The notes under the pieces were generated by a model. The model saw only the letters and a list, made by a program, of their open reading frames with translations. It had not been told where the DNA came from and did not search any database. This document shows, piece after piece, positions 45,947-59,563 of a DNA stretch of 64,000 nt; the first letter of the stretch is position 1; every line of letters starts with the position of its first letter. Made by a program: the position numbers and the translations under genes. This DNA comes from Papiliotrema nemorosa (Eukaryota; Basidiomycota; Tremellomycetes; Tremellales; Rhynchogastremaceae), in contig JASKOT010000035.1 of assembly GCA_032158125.1 (NCBI GenBank), positions 117,048-181,047 of the forward strand, written 5' to 3'.

Positions 45947-48326
45947 ATGTCTTCTTCAAGGAGAGGTGACACGATTCGCATCACCGACCTTGCTCTGCAC
46001 TTCCCGACGGGTGCGGGACCTTCAGCATTCGGCCTTCGACCTCCACCTCCTTGCCCAGCTCTCGTCTCATTGGAGATCACCGTCAACGATAAAGTCATCC
46101 CTTCTTGTACCCAAGATGACACTTTCGGTGGTCTAGGGATCAACTACAGCGCAGTTTCCAAAGCTATAATCGCTTTCGTCGGCTCGCAAAACTGGGAGAC
46201 CCCGGAAGATCTACTTCGGGGTATCGTCTCGATCCCACTCGAATTGAGTGTCGTAACGACAGTCAAGGCAGAGTTGAAACTTCCCAAAGCATCGCTTATC
46301 GCTACTTCCATCATATACTCTGCGCACTTCTCGCCCGACCAGACTTTGGGGACCCAATGGAACTGTACTATCAATGGTATGAAGATTCGAGCATTTGTCG
46401 GACTTCATCCCTACGAGCAGACCAAGAAACAGCCTCTGGAGTTTGACATCCGGATCGAAGGATACGATGGGTCATGGCAACCGCGGGAACTCGCTGAAAA
46501 GGCCTGCGAGGTTGGTTATCTGCACAGTATGGGATGCCCAGCTGATCAGCTCAGTGGATCGAGGGCACCTCCTTCGGAACCATCGAAGCACTGATAGATA
46601 CTCTTGCTCGACTCATCTTGACCGATCATGTCGATCTCCTTCCATCCCCTTCTATTGTCGTCACGGTCAATTTGCGAAAACCCGCGGCTTTGCCTTACGC
46701 TATTCCGGGTGTGTCCATCACTCGTACAATTCGCGATTATCCCAGCAAAATAGCTTCTTCCTCCCGAGCAGAGTCAACAGTCACTTCGAGTATCGGAGAA
46801 CAGCGAGCGGACGGCTCAGTCACTGCATACATCGCTTTCGGCTCGAACATTGGAGATAGTATAGGCCACATCCGGAGGGCCGTCGATGAGCTGGCGGAGA
46901 CGGAGGGAGTCAGGTTGACACAAACTTCCCGCTTATACGAGAGTGAGCCAATGTATGTCGAAGATCAAGATCGCTTTATCAACGGAGTATTGGAGGTATG
47001 TTGCAATCTTCCTCGTGGCGCTTTACTCACGTTCAGATTGAGACTGGTTTGAGTCCCATGGAACTGCTCAGGACACTCAAGAGGATTGAGCGGTCTGTCG
47101 GCCGTACAAAGACATTCCGAAACGGACCAAGGGTCGTCGACCTTGATTTGCTGATTTACGGGGACGAGCGGCAGCTCGAAGGACAAGTCGAAGGTCCGGA
47201 AGACGAAGACGGTGTTGGATGGCTGCAGATTCCTCATCCTAGGATAGCAGAGCGGGAATTCGTACTCCGTCCATTATCTGAGTGAATTTAATGGTGACAC
47301 ATAGCTATGGAGCTGACGATCAGCATCGCTCCTCAGGTCGAGCCGTTCAACAGAGGTGAATCGGTCACAACACTCCTCTCGAAATTGATGGCTTCATCGG
47401 CACCATCGTTAGCTCCAATCATTCCCTTCCCTCATCCCGCTCGCCCACTTCGACTCGACGGATCTCCAAAAATTATGCAAATCTTCAACGCCACGCCTGA
47501 TTCCTTTTCTGACGGTAATCAGGCACACCTGGTACCCGCGGCTGCTTTCGAGACGGTGAAACGGCTCTTTGACACCCCTCATCCGCCGGCGATACTCGAT
47601 ATCGGTGGCATGTCCACTCGACCCGGCTCATTACCTTGTTCCGAGGAAGAAGAGATCAACCGTGTCGTTCCGCTTATCCGGCTTATAAGGTCGTCCGATG
47701 ACCCGGCAATCAGGAGTGTGCCTATCAGTATCGATACTTATCGGGCCGATGTCGCTCGAGCGGCGGTGGAAGCTGGAGCTTCTTGTATCAACGATGTCCG
47801 AGGCGGCGCAGAAGAGGGTATGAAGGAGACCATGGCGGAAACATCGGTCCCTGTTATGCTCATGCACTCTCGAGGGGATTCAGTATCCATGACAGATCCG
47901 GCACTACAAGATTATTCTGCCCTTGGTGGGGTCGTCAAAGGCGTTCAACAGGAACTGGGCAATCGGGTACGGGACGCTCTAGACGCAGGGGTCAAACCAT
48001 GGAACATCGTCATCGACCCCGGACTCGGTTTTGCCAAATCTCGCGACGACAACCTTGCTCTTCTCCGTCATGTAAGCGAACTTTCGACGGAGAAGACGCT
48101 GACCGGGCTGCCGATCCTGATCGGGGGAAGTAGAAAAGGTTTCGTCGGACAAGTGATCAAGCGGAAAAAGGAAGAGGCGAGTCAAAGAGGATTCGGCGAC
48201 GCCGCTGTTGTCGCTTGGTGTGCTGCTCAAGCTGCCCAGGGGAAATCTCCGGTGGACATTTTACGTGTGCACGACGGGAGAGGTATGGCAGAGGTCTTAG
48301 CCATGTGGAAGGCGATCGAGGGGTAA
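45947..48326 (+). CDS. FOL1: Trifunctional folate synthesis enzyme (DHNA/HPPK/DHPS)
   Basis: Three domains appear in order. The first is dihydroneopterin aldolase-like, two tandem copies: ITDLALHFPTGAGPS and INGMKIRAFVGLHPYEQTKK...WIEGTSFGTIEALID. Next is 6-hydroxymethyl-dihydropterin pyrophosphokinase (AYIAFGSNIGDSIGHI, ESEPMYVEDQDRFINGVLE, RNGPRVVDLDLLIYGD). Last is dihydropteroate synthase (IMQIFNATPDSFSDGN, ILDIGGMSTRPGS, DTYRADVARAA, INDVRGG, VMLMHSRGD, LPILIGGSRKGFVG, DAAVVAWCAAQ). The protein turns dihydroneopterin into dihydropteroate; the DHPS part is the sulfonamide target. Three introns were placed: near 46510-46552, 47000-47035 and 47280-47330. All motifs look intact. It ends MAEVLAMWKAIEG. 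Confidence 0.95.
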
Positions 48327-48410
48327 CATCATTCACATACAAAGTCATCGCAAGACATCTACATATAACGCATCTACGAAAGACGTTGTCGCTTGTCACA
48401 CTGTATGAAT

Positions 48411-49460
48411 TTACATGAATGTGGCCCAAGCTTCGATCCCTCTGAGCTGGGGATTGCCTCCCGCCCACCAGCTTACGGCGTGTCCCCCTGTACCTTTCTC
48501 TTCACCGCGACGAATCTCGCCTCCACAAGCTGTCCAAGTGGCAGCCAGCTCAGCCGATTGGTTCCCGTAATATTCGATCTGCTGACCGTCTTTGCGATGG
48601 TCCATGATCGATTGGAGAACGTGTCCCAGAAGGGATGGCCCCACCTTGTGCATGAGCATGATGATCGTCCTCCCGTTGTACATTTGAGAATAACCAGTGA
48701 GAGATTCACCATAAGGTCGTGCGACGGGGCGAAGGACAGGCCGCAGACTGTATTCGGACCAGGAAAGTGTGCGCCGGGATTGTTAGGGGATAAAGCTGAT
48801 CTCCTGTCAAACATCATCGGCAATTCAGTAGGGTCAGGACAAAGGTCTACCATACTCGTACCACCCATGACTGGGCGCTCTTCAAAATGGTCCCTAGCCA
48901 GTCGAGCAAGGCCTTTTGCGAGGGAATCGAGCTCATGTCGATAAATAGGTCGACAGGGTGGAAGATGGTGGTCGAGTCCCGAACCGAGATGGAACCCCTC
49001 TGGATCGAGGATCAAAGCTTGATTGAGCTCGCGTGGCATCTTCCAAGCGAGATGAGGAGATTCGAGGTATATTTTGGGATAGAAATCTTCAGGCAGTGTA
49101 GTGGCCAGTATCGATCCTACAGCTGGGGCAAGAGAGCCATTTTCGGCGAGACGACCCAGATTGACCGGTGTGAGGTAAGAGGGTCGAGAAAGGTTGCCGC
49201 CTAGTTCGTATGGTATTTGACCCAATAGACGACGGCAGTATCCGTTCTCTATCCTGCTCAGCAACCTGACGGAGTCTCTCACGCAGAGCAGCACAGGTAG
49301 TGTACTCACTCCGGAATTGTGGAGGGGTGAACACGTCCATAATAAGGTAGATCCACCCCTCCTCGGTATGACTCGAGGCTCCTTTGGTGAGGACTTTCAG
49401 GCGGTATGTTGTAGCGTAAGACAAGGCTCGACCTTGTGGAGACACTAGAGCCCTGAGCAT
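48411..49460 (-). CDS. Unassigned protein
   Basis: Not recognised. A likely start is the ATG at 49460 (MLRALVSPQGRALSYATTYR), continuing HTEEGWIYLIMDVFTPPQFR; an intron near 49310-49260 joins it to IENGYCRRLLGQIPYELGGN and a 190-residue frame (LPEDFYPKIYLESPHLAWKM). A frame change near 48825-48760, best read as an intron with CTAAC branch and AATACAG acceptor, leads to RPYGESLTGYSQMYNGRTII, MHKVGPSLLGHVLQSIMDH, and a Gly/Trp-rich end (AVSWWAGGNPQLRGIEAWAT). The long non-repetitive reading and balanced composition argue for a real gene. A basic, hydroxylated N-terminus could be a mitochondrial signal, but this is weak. Convergent with FOL1 at 84 bp. Confidence 0.6.
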
Positions 49461-50018
49461 AAGTACAGACAGCGTCGGACGAGTGCAAGGTCGACCCCAC
49501 CATCTCACATGACGATCGCCGTCTAGCGTCTTAACAGAGTGTGGTGCAGATCCCTTCGCTACAAACAGCTATAAGATCAGCACAGATATGGTCAGCCCTT
49601 TTTGTACGCTCACCTCTCGGGTCGTCTCGGCTGCCTTGTTCGGTGATAGGGTATCATATTGGTCATTTAGGTATTGCTGTTCCAGGAGCTCATCCACCAG
49701 AAAACTCTCGTGTCAGTAATTGGCAGGCCTGGGGCGTATTTATTAGTGTCCATGATCGGTGATCAGCTAGTTCTTGGTCAAGCTGTCAACGTAGGTCGAG
49801 AGGAAGATAGCCGCTCCTGATCGTTCTGGGCTGCTCCTCACCGCATGGGTCTGGTATTGCTTTCCTTTGACCATTTGACCCGCAGGAGAAGTCGAAAAGG
49901 ATCTTCATTAGCCTTTCACGATGCACCACCTTGACATTTCGCTTCGTTGTATGTCTATGTGTTTCAGGCAGGTAGATCATCAGGCTGATGATGTTTTGTC
50001 CCGTATCCTTCGGATAGC
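49461..50018. other. Intergenic between unassigned gene and CBR1
   Basis: 558 bp including the promoter of the unassigned gene and the CBR1 3' end. A minus-strand frame (49786-50112) overlaps the last CBR1 exon in another phase and is a shadow. Confidence 0.45.
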
Positions 50019-51234
<1,216 letters not shown>

Positions 51235-51924
51235 GGTGAACAAGATGGTAGGAGGAAAGAGGGGTTGAAGTTGAAGAACAAGATGGGTGATGAACAGACC
51301 TGCCCCAATAGAAAATCCCACCTCTCCTCACCTCCTTCGCGTCACTTCGCGTAGCTTCGGCTCACCCAGCCGACCTCGCACCTCACCTTCCGAGGTCTAC
51401 TGGTCACCAGCAGCCGAGCAAGCGACAGGAACAAGGTCAATCAATGCCATCTTGCATGGTTCGCTCTACGGAGCAGCTCATGACCGACTTTGTCAAGCAA
51501 TCATTCAGTGTGGTGGGACGCGTCTGAGCTCGAACCGCTGAACCACCCTCAAGTGCTGATTTCACTCCGCAATACTCTATGCCGGGAATCGATTCACCCT
51601 CAGTCGGCTTGGTCTGGGGAATCGGACAAAGGAGGCTTCTCGTCCACCCCTTGACCAACAAAGGATGTTGACCATGTCATACTGACCCTCGTCTGTCATG
51701 CCGACCCGGTGGTCGTTGACTGTTCCAAATATTGGAGGCCTTTGACCTGTTGCGCATCAGCCCCTTATCCACCTGACATTCTCCTCTGTCCTGATTGAAG
51801 CAACAGCTCGATTCTTGGAGCCCGACGACGAGCACACTCCCTCTCCAGCTATATGACACATCGACCATGATAACACTGTCTTAGCTATCCCCTAACGAAT
51901 CAGGACGAACAGAGAACAAAGGCA
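51235..51924. promoter_or_regulatory. Divergent promoter region of CBR1 and the Cys-rich surface protein gene
   Basis: 690 bp between start codons with C/T-rich patches on both sides. Short frames inside have no motif. No RNA gene seen. Confidence 0.45.
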
Positions 51925-53553
51925 ATGCGTCTTGGGGTACGATGGACCGTCCTCATCTTGCTATGCTCCGCGCCACATGCACTAGGCCAAACAACAAACG
52001 CAACCTGCGTTTCGAATGATACGACTTCTTGGCTCTTCAACACCAACAATGAATCTCCATGGTAAGACCTCCGACCTCCCTCTCCACTGACAAAAGTCTG
52101 ATCTGGGCTCGGATACAATCCCTCTGCTTACCTTCCACATCGTTTGTAAATGTCCCACCCCTTCTCGACCCCTCGTGGTCTTACAACCTACCCTCGGGTC
52201 AAACAGGCTGTCAGTGTAATGTAATCAGCTACGCCTTGATGGCGGGATGCACGTGGTGTCAGATCGGAGAAGGTAATTGGGCAACAGAGGACGATTGGAA
52301 GGGTGTTTGCGGGGAAAGATACACGACGGACGGACTGGGTTTCTCAGAGAGTGTGGTTGTCATCCCTGCTTTTGCTTGGAAGTCCTGGGACGGTGAGTCC
52401 AACACACAGTCATGTTCATGGCGATGCTGACTTGCAGGTGGTCGCTGGTCGCCTAGTATGACTCCAATCAGGTTTACGGGAATGTCATCTTGCTGACTGT
52501 CCAGCCGAAGCTTCAAGCTCTGCTTCATTGTTCGCTTCAGTTACACCTACCGGCTCGACGACTCTATCGCGATCTTTCCCTCCCGACCCCACCCAGACAC
52601 AGGCAACCCCGACACCTTCAGGATCCTCCAGTCTGAGCGCGACTTCTCGCCCTTCCTCTGAAACATCTTCATCCCCCACATCCGGGTCTTCAGACCCATC
52701 TCCAGGTGAACAGAAATCTCGAGCGGAAAAATGGGGACCCATCGTAGGTGGTATAGCGGGCGGTATAATCTTGCTCGTCCTTCTCTTCTTCCTGATCCGA
52801 CACTACACCACTAAAAACCGCAAACCACCATCAAATCCCGTGATACGGTACAAAGAACCCAATTTCTCCAGCACGGGAGCCAGAACTAAATCCCGCGGGC
52901 AGAGCTTTATGAACATCTTTGGGGGGTATGCGAGTCCTAGAGGCGGTAGAGATCGGGATATGAAGAGAGATACAGACTTGATCACTGATCCAATGTCATT
53001 TGCGGCACCTCGACCTGCCCCGAAAGCTCCTACTTCGGAACACGAAATGCAATGTACGACTACTACACAGCGATTGCGCGACCGACCCGTATCCGACTCT
53101 GACGAGAGTGCAGTCGGACCACCACAGAACGGGAAACGGTTGATTGTGCAAAACATGTCGGATCATTCAATGTCCTCGCCTGAAACACCACCTCGACAGA
53201 AGACTCTGACCAAGAAGAATGGAGCGTCGCCAAAGACCCCAGGACAAGATTTCAGTCAACCTCGACCGTTTTCAGACGCGCATACTTTGCCGAGTCTGTA
53301 CGAGCCGCCAACCGGCGCACCGACTTTCAGGGGTACGACCTATAGCGCCATGACGGACGGGTCGAGGCCGGAAACCCTACTCAGCCCAGTGAGCAGGTAT
53401 CCCGCGACAGAGAGGGATAGTAGGGGGTCGACAATTGGTGCAGCTCTGGGCAGCGGAAGAAGGACAGACGGGGACTATTGGAGTAGGCAAGAATTGCCGC
53501 CGATACCGCGCAACATCTCAGACGATTCAGACATTATCATTCGCAGGTCTTAG
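51925..53553 (+). CDS. Single-pass surface protein with Cys-rich ectodomain
   Basis: The N-terminus MRLGVRWTVLILLCSAPHAL is a signal peptide with likely cleavage after LGQ. The ectodomain is about 150 residues with regularly spaced Cys (QSLCLPSTSF, GQTGCQCNVISYALMAGCTW, DWKGVCGERY), a pattern recurrent in basidiomycete surface proteins. A Ser/Thr/Pro-rich stalk (about 60 residues) likely carries O-glycans. The anchor is GPIVGGIAGGIILLVLLFFL, then a basic stop-transfer and a 230-residue cytosolic tail rich in Ser/Pro/Arg with phosphorylation-like sites, ending PIPRNISDDSDIIIRRS. The layout resembles wall-stress sensors of the Mid2/Wsc type, but no WSC domain was seen. Function is inferred only. 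Three or four exons. Confidence 0.75.
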
Positions 53554-53637
53554 TGTAGTATGATCAGTTTTTGTAGCGTACCAGATAGACTGCATCGAGA
53601 CCGTTATACAAAACAATAATCTTAGACATCACCTCGA

Positions 53638-56600
53638 CTAATCGGCCAACCTCCTGATTGTTCTCCGTTCCCTCTCCCCAACGACCTTTACCAAACCCTC
53701 ATCCGTCATCGACCTGATGATCTCGGCAAACTCTGCGTGATCCACAGGGACAGAACTCTGATTCTCAATCGCCTTGATCGCTGCCGTCCACCTCAAACCT
53801 GTTCGACCAGCGGCATCCACCAGAGACAAGACTTCTCTCTTCAAGTCGCTTCGGATCTTTCGCGTGGTCGAGCCAGCACCAGTGTTGATGAGATCCAAAT
53901 CGATTTGACCAGTAAGCGGATCAGTGGCGCTTTCCCGCAGTGCCGATTTTATCAGACGATTCGCTTCTTGGACATCTTCCAGGTCGACCGTCTCTGAGAA
54001 TCGCATCCTAGCGTGGGCCTCGCTCAATCGAATCATGGATTCCAACTGACGTGTTGTCGCTGTGATTCGCTTCTCCTGGGTTCGACTGTCCAAACCGACC
54101 TTTCGCATGTCGACGTAGGCTTGGACAAGGGCGTTTGAGGCGTCCTCGGTGAGAACAGGGTGGATCTTGGCTCGCGCGTACGTAATGTAAGCAGTCAAGG
54201 TGTCGAGAGGCTGGCCAATTAGTTTGTGAGATCGCAAGGAGGACAAGCACTCACGAGGATGTCATGGCCACCAGTGTCTGGTCTATCCTCCAGGTATAAA
54301 CCGACCAAATGTTTAGCCAAACGTCTGTCGTTCATCTCGTCGATCTTGTCCAGCACCAGGTATAACAGATCGAATCGTGAGATCAATGTGGGTGGGAGAT
54401 CAATGTTGGCGGGGATTGGAAGTTTTGGATCGTATCGAGAATTGATAGGATTGGCAGCTGCGAGAATCGACGTTCGCGCATTCAGCGTGGTGATGATACC
54501 AGCCTTTGCGATCGAGACCGTCTGTTGTTCCTGCAAGTCAGCTGCACGCACCACAAGCACCATGACACTCACCATCACTTCGTGCAAGACACTTCTTGTA
54601 GCGTCGGACATCTTGTCAAACTCGTCGATACAACAGACACCACCGTCAGAGAGCACCAGCGCTCCAGACTCGAGGACCAGTTGTTTTGAATCGGGATCCC
54701 GTGTGATGTATGCCGTCAACCCGACCGCCGAAGAGCCTTTACCAGAAGTGTATACCCCTCGAGGGGCAATCTTGTGAACATATTGCAGAATCTGCGACTT
54801 GGATGTACCGGGATCACCGACCATGAGAATGTTGATATCACCACGATATCTCGGTCCTCCACCGCCTCCACCCCGAGCAATCGATTTGTTGGTCCCACCG
54901 AAGAGTTGGAGCAGAATACCCTTCTTGACATCGTCCATCTCGTAGATTGAAGGCGCCATTGATCTGGCAAGCAAATCGTAAATTTCCGGATTTCGAGACA
55001 GCTCGAGTAACTTGGCCTCCATCTCGGCCCCAGCACTGAATGGCACCTCGTTTGACTCGAGATCGTCCAGGTCCATACCCTCTGGCCTAGCGAGCGACTC
55101 GTCCTCGTCATCTTCACCTCCAACACCTACTCCAGGCGGCTTGCCCTCTCCACCTCGGGTACTGGGATCATAGCCCATTCGTGCGACGTTGGTTCGCTTG
55201 ACATGGACCACATCGAGGTACGTCTTGAATAGACTTTTGATGGATCGTTGTCGAGGATTGACTCGAACAGGGATGGATCGGAAGATACCAGTGATGATGA
55301 CTCGATCACCAGGTTTGACCAGGTCGACCAATTCGTCGTAAGCGCACAAGCTGACCGTGTGAGGCGTCTGTCCATCGGGTACCGCGTCGGGCGTCTCTTG
55401 CAGCCGGACAACCTGTTTGTCGGTGAACTCGGATCGGTTGTGCACCAGCGACATGGTTCCCTTTGAGTTACACACGTCTCTCGGACATCTGTCGGGTTCA
55501 GAGATTCTTCCTCGATCAATTTCCGCTTGCACGGTATGTTGACAGACGAGACATCGGAAGAAGGCAGTAGTCATGTCGGGGATGACAGGTGTAGCACGAA
55601 TGACCAACCCCTTGACGCTCACCAGCTTGTCAGTGTCTGCAGGTCAGCTACGCCTTTTTGGTACAACTCACCTCCTGGGTTGAGATCTCGCATGTTGACA
55701 GTTCGATCGCCACCAAACGGTCTGACCTTGAACACTCTCCCTTCCACCTCTCTCACTTCCTCTTCGACGACTCGAACATCCAATTCACCAATCAGACCAT
55801 CCGCATACTTTGTTTGAATCGACTCGAGCTCTTCCTCTGCACTTTCAATCATGACGTCTCGCAACACTTGATCCATGATTGGGATGACTTCCTGTGGGTA
55901 GTTCATGAGCTGTTGATATAGCTTTTTGGTCGGAGGGTACGCGAGCAAGTTGATCGAGTCCAAGTTGAGATTCGTTTGACCCGTCTCTCGAAGTTGACGA
56001 AGGTATCTCTCGTAGAGCGCTTCTTCTGCTCGAGCAGCTGGAAGACCATCGTACAAAGGCATGAGAGGAGGCGCAATACCGCCAGCTTCCACAATCGCCT
56101 TTGACGTAGCGGTATTATGGGCTGCACGGTATTTGAGCTTGAAACCCTTGAGGAACGATCGGAAATCATTCATCGCTTCATGCAACGAGATAGTCGTCCC
56201 CCAGATATACTTGACCATACCGTCGGCAGCATCTGTACCGAAGCCTCCGGCGCCTTCACCGTCCACAGCGGACAGCGTAGGTCCTGAAGGAATATGGTCA
56301 TGATGGCCGGGGGTCGATGGAAGGGCGCCGGGTGATGATGCTTGGTGGAAGAGAGAGATGTCGCCTACGGGCTGTATCGCAGCTCGACGAGCCAGAGACG
56401 GCGACGAGAGCGGGAAAGACGAGTGAATATCACCTCGGCGCTGTCGACGAGGGGTGGATCCGCCAGAAGCTGGGAAGAAGAGCGGTGTCTCGCCTCGAAC
56501 TCGATCAACGCTTCGATGGGCGCTCGACGGCAGGTCGGAATGAAGACTGCTCCGAGGCAAGGCCGCTGAAGAAGGATGCGGTCGTGGGGAAGAAGTTGGA

Positions 56601-56774
56601 AAGTGGAGTGGCGAGGAGCTGGCTGGAGCTATAAGGTCAGGTCAAATCGGACCATGGTGTTCATGACATACGAGCATTTCCGTTGTTTCTCAACCGGCTC
56701 ACTCGAGGTGTTCCTGCCACTGATGAGGAGGGAAAGTTCAACGGAGAAGAAGAACGGGGATTCGGTGTGGACAT
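53638..56774 (-). CDS. MCM4: DNA replication licensing factor MCM4
   Basis: It starts [20 protein letters not shown]; after an intron at about 56680-56635 the Ser/Pro/Arg-rich regulatory tail continues ([40 protein letters not shown]). The MCM core has the N-terminal [20 protein letters not shown], a C4 zinc motif (CLVCQHT...CPRDVC), the MCM AAA+ box with Walker [14 protein letters not shown], Walker [10 protein letters not shown] and the arginine-finger segment [14 protein letters not shown]. It ends [19 protein letters not shown]. It is one of the six subunits of the replicative helicase MCM2-7; the Ser-rich tail is the DDK target in the family. At least five exons. [20 protein letters not shown] and the short zinc loop favour MCM4 over paralogues. 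Confidence 0.95.
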
Positions 56775-56980
56775 GATGGGTGTGTGCTGCTTGACTGCAG
56801 CAGTGATGAGACGAGGATGAGATGGAAGAGAGAGATGAGAGAGATGGAAGATGAGATTTGACCACGCGTTTTCGACGCGACGCGTTTTTGGGATGCTTAT
56901 CAATTCCAATACCATGACGTGGCAGATGCATTCCCACTCTTCTTCCTACACTACGCCTATCCCCACCTATGCATACTCGA

Positions 56981-58810
56981 TTACAACGACGACTTGGGCT
57001 TGAGCTCCCCCTTGACCACCTTGGAAAGACTCTCGGCAAAGTACTTGACATTGCCTTCGTTCAGCCCGGCCATCGAGATTCGACCGTCTCGAGTCAGGTA
57101 CACATGAGCGTGCTCCCACAGCTGGTCCACCTGTTCCGGCTCGACTAGAGGGGTCAGTGAGGCACAGACAAACAACGCTTGAGCACTCACTACCGGTGAA
57201 GGAGAACATGCCGATCTGGGACTTGATGTGACCCCAATCTCCCGGAGTCTTCAGCTCGATCAACAAGTCGTACAACCTCTCTCGCATGGCGATGATCCGG
57301 TCGGCCATCTTCTTCACCTCACCCAGCCACTCTTGGTAGAGGTCTTCGTTGCCAAGGATCGTGGCGACGAGCAAGGCTCCGTGGATAGGTGGACTCGAAT
57401 AGAGCGGTCGGATGATTCGCTTGAGCTGAGACTGGACTCGTTGCTTCTCCTCGTTCGAGGAGACAATCATGGAGAATGTACCGGCACGTTCACCATACAG
57501 CCCAAGGTTCTTTGCAAACGATTGACACAGCAAGATAGGGTGACCTTGCTCGACAAAGTATCGCAGAGCAAAAGCATCTCGGATGATGTCTCCCGAGGCG
57601 AAGCCTTGGTATGCCTGATAATTTAGCCTGAATCTTGACTGATGTATTCACCATGTCAAAGAGAACCAGATGGTTCTTGGACTTGATAACATCGGAAAGC
57701 TCTTTCCATTGCTCTTGCTTGGGGTCAATACCGGTGGGATTGTGGGCACAAGCGTGAAGGAGAATCTGCAAGATCAGTCGATGCTTAGCAGACACGACGT
57801 GACTGACGATTGAGCCTTCATCCGCGCTCTTGATGTCCTCCTTCATTCCCTCAAAGTCGAGGCCGATCGTCTTTTTGTCAAAGTATCTTTCGCTCAGTGC
57901 CCGTCTCGCCGGTACACTCACCTGTATCGCTTGACTGTCAGACCGGTGGTTTCGGCAAGCGGGATGTGGTTCCCCCATGTAGGGTTTGGAATCCAAATAT
58001 CCTTCTTGCCAGGGTAGAACTGCCCCAAGAATCCCATGGCGATTCTCAGCGCACCCGTGCCCGAGATCGACTGTGCCACAGCGACCTGACTTTCAGCTCT
58101 TTCATGCACATTGGCAGGTCCACCTACCCGGCCTTCCTGCAACGGCTTGCTGTCCTTTCCGTACGCGAGCTCAGCCGCCAATTTGAGGAACTCGGCGTTA
58201 CCCTGTGGGTTGTCAGCTCTCCAATACAGGTCGGACCAATCTATCAGGCCCATGAAAACACTCACGTCGATCGGGGCGTACTCCTTGTCCAGCTTCTTTT
58301 GGTACAAGATCTCTTCGGCCTTTTGGACCGAGTTTAGCACGTACGGTTTTCCATTCTCGTCTCGCTTGGGCGTCAGCGAGGGATACGGCATGAGTCTGTC
58401 AGAAACTCACGTATGCACCTATGCGAAGAATCGGCGGTTACAAAGGAGGTCCGAGATGTGTGTATCGGCGGAGTGGGAGAAGATGTTGCGAGGCAGATGA
58501 GAGATAAGAAGCAAGAGCAAGTGTCAGCTTTCTATCGGTGCGACATGCAAGTAGGACCCACCGACACCGAGGTTGACCTTGTTGGGCGAGGTATCCTTCT
58601 TGAAGGCATCCGTCACGCCTAGGGGGTCAGAGCGGTTTGCTAGCATGCGGGGTATGCATACCAATGATCGGATCAGGAGGACTATCATGAGCTCAATCCC
58701 ACAAGTTCTATACTGCTCACCCTTGTGGGACACCGGACCAGCAGTTTGCGACACCTATAAGCGCCGAGTCAGTATCCAAGGGCAGACGTTCGGACCGACG
58801 ACCCACTCAT
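56981..58810 (-). CDS. Aspartate aminotransferase
   Basis: The conserved body is clear: [56 protein letters not shown], the PLP region ([41 protein letters not shown]) and the Lys in [19 protein letters not shown] that forms the Schiff base. The C-terminal [20 protein letters not shown] and [19 protein letters not shown] contain the substrate Arg. It interconverts aspartate + 2-oxoglutarate and oxaloacetate + glutamate. At least seven short exons. The first exon is uncertain: an ATG at 58810 fits position but the first junction could not be put in phase. The protein ends KPKSSL, a weak peroxisomal-type tail; no mitochondrial presequence could be confirmed. Confidence 0.9.
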
Positions 58811-59563
58811 GATTATGTGTGAATTCTCGCGGGGGACAGGGTGAGATAGAAGAGGTATATCTGTCTGTCTATAGTGTATCTAGGGAGCGTGCTGTCCAGC
58901 GAAGATGTATGGGATAGAGCAAAGAGGAGAAAGGGCGAGGTGTGAGAGATGTCCCCCCCCGGGTATAACTAAGGTCGGTCGATTCGAAATGGCAAAAGCG
59001 GACAAATAAAGCAGTTGCCCCGACGCCGGGGTCCCCCTCTGGAAAAACGCCACACACGCACCCCGCCAGCTAAGCATACACCGTGGGAGAGTTGGGCAGT
59101 ACATATGCATGGAGTCATCAGAGAGCGTGGATGCATACATGCCTTGAAGAGTGAGAGTGTCAAGAAGCAGACTGTCATGCATTTGTGATGTGACATGGAT
59201 GTAGAGTCGCGGTGCTGTGTTGACGATTGGGACGCGTGGAAGGGTATTCACTCGAGAACCGCTGGGATCCACCGTCCATCTCCTCCAGCCTTGGACCACA
59301 GCCATTCCTTTGCTCATATCCTGCTCGCAAGACGAGTCCTCGCCATCTGTCGCACCGCACCTCTGAGTCAAGTGGCATCCTTTGCAACTCGAGTCCCAGA
59401 GAGTGAGCTGCGCAATCGACGAGCCGCAATCCTAAAGCGCGGAATTCTTGCACCCTTGGAACGGCATCTAGACATACATTGAACAAGTAACCAGACCTGC
59501 CGCCATCAGCCTCTCCCCGGCGTCAGGTCATTGTCCATACACCTCTACACGGATCCCCGTCCA
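58811..59563. promoter_or_regulatory. Divergent promoter region of aspartate aminotransferase and GT69 genes
   Basis: A 753 bp interval with three ATGCAT palindromes (59105, 59131, 59177). Frames up to about 160 codons occur on both strands but overlap each other and carry no motif. It may also hold an upstream exon of the aminotransferase. Confidence 0.45.

Noticed and set aside
48473..48760. Tail of the 278-codon minus-strand frame in the unassigned gene.
   Set aside because: The alternative phase has better protein character and a natural stop at 48411. The tail is Cys/Ser/Arg-rich and probably the read-through of the wrong phase.
58880..59371. 163-codon minus-strand frame between the aminotransferase and GT69 genes.
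   Set aside because: It overlaps other frames on both strands and has no motif; most likely chance in a 753 bp promoter interval.
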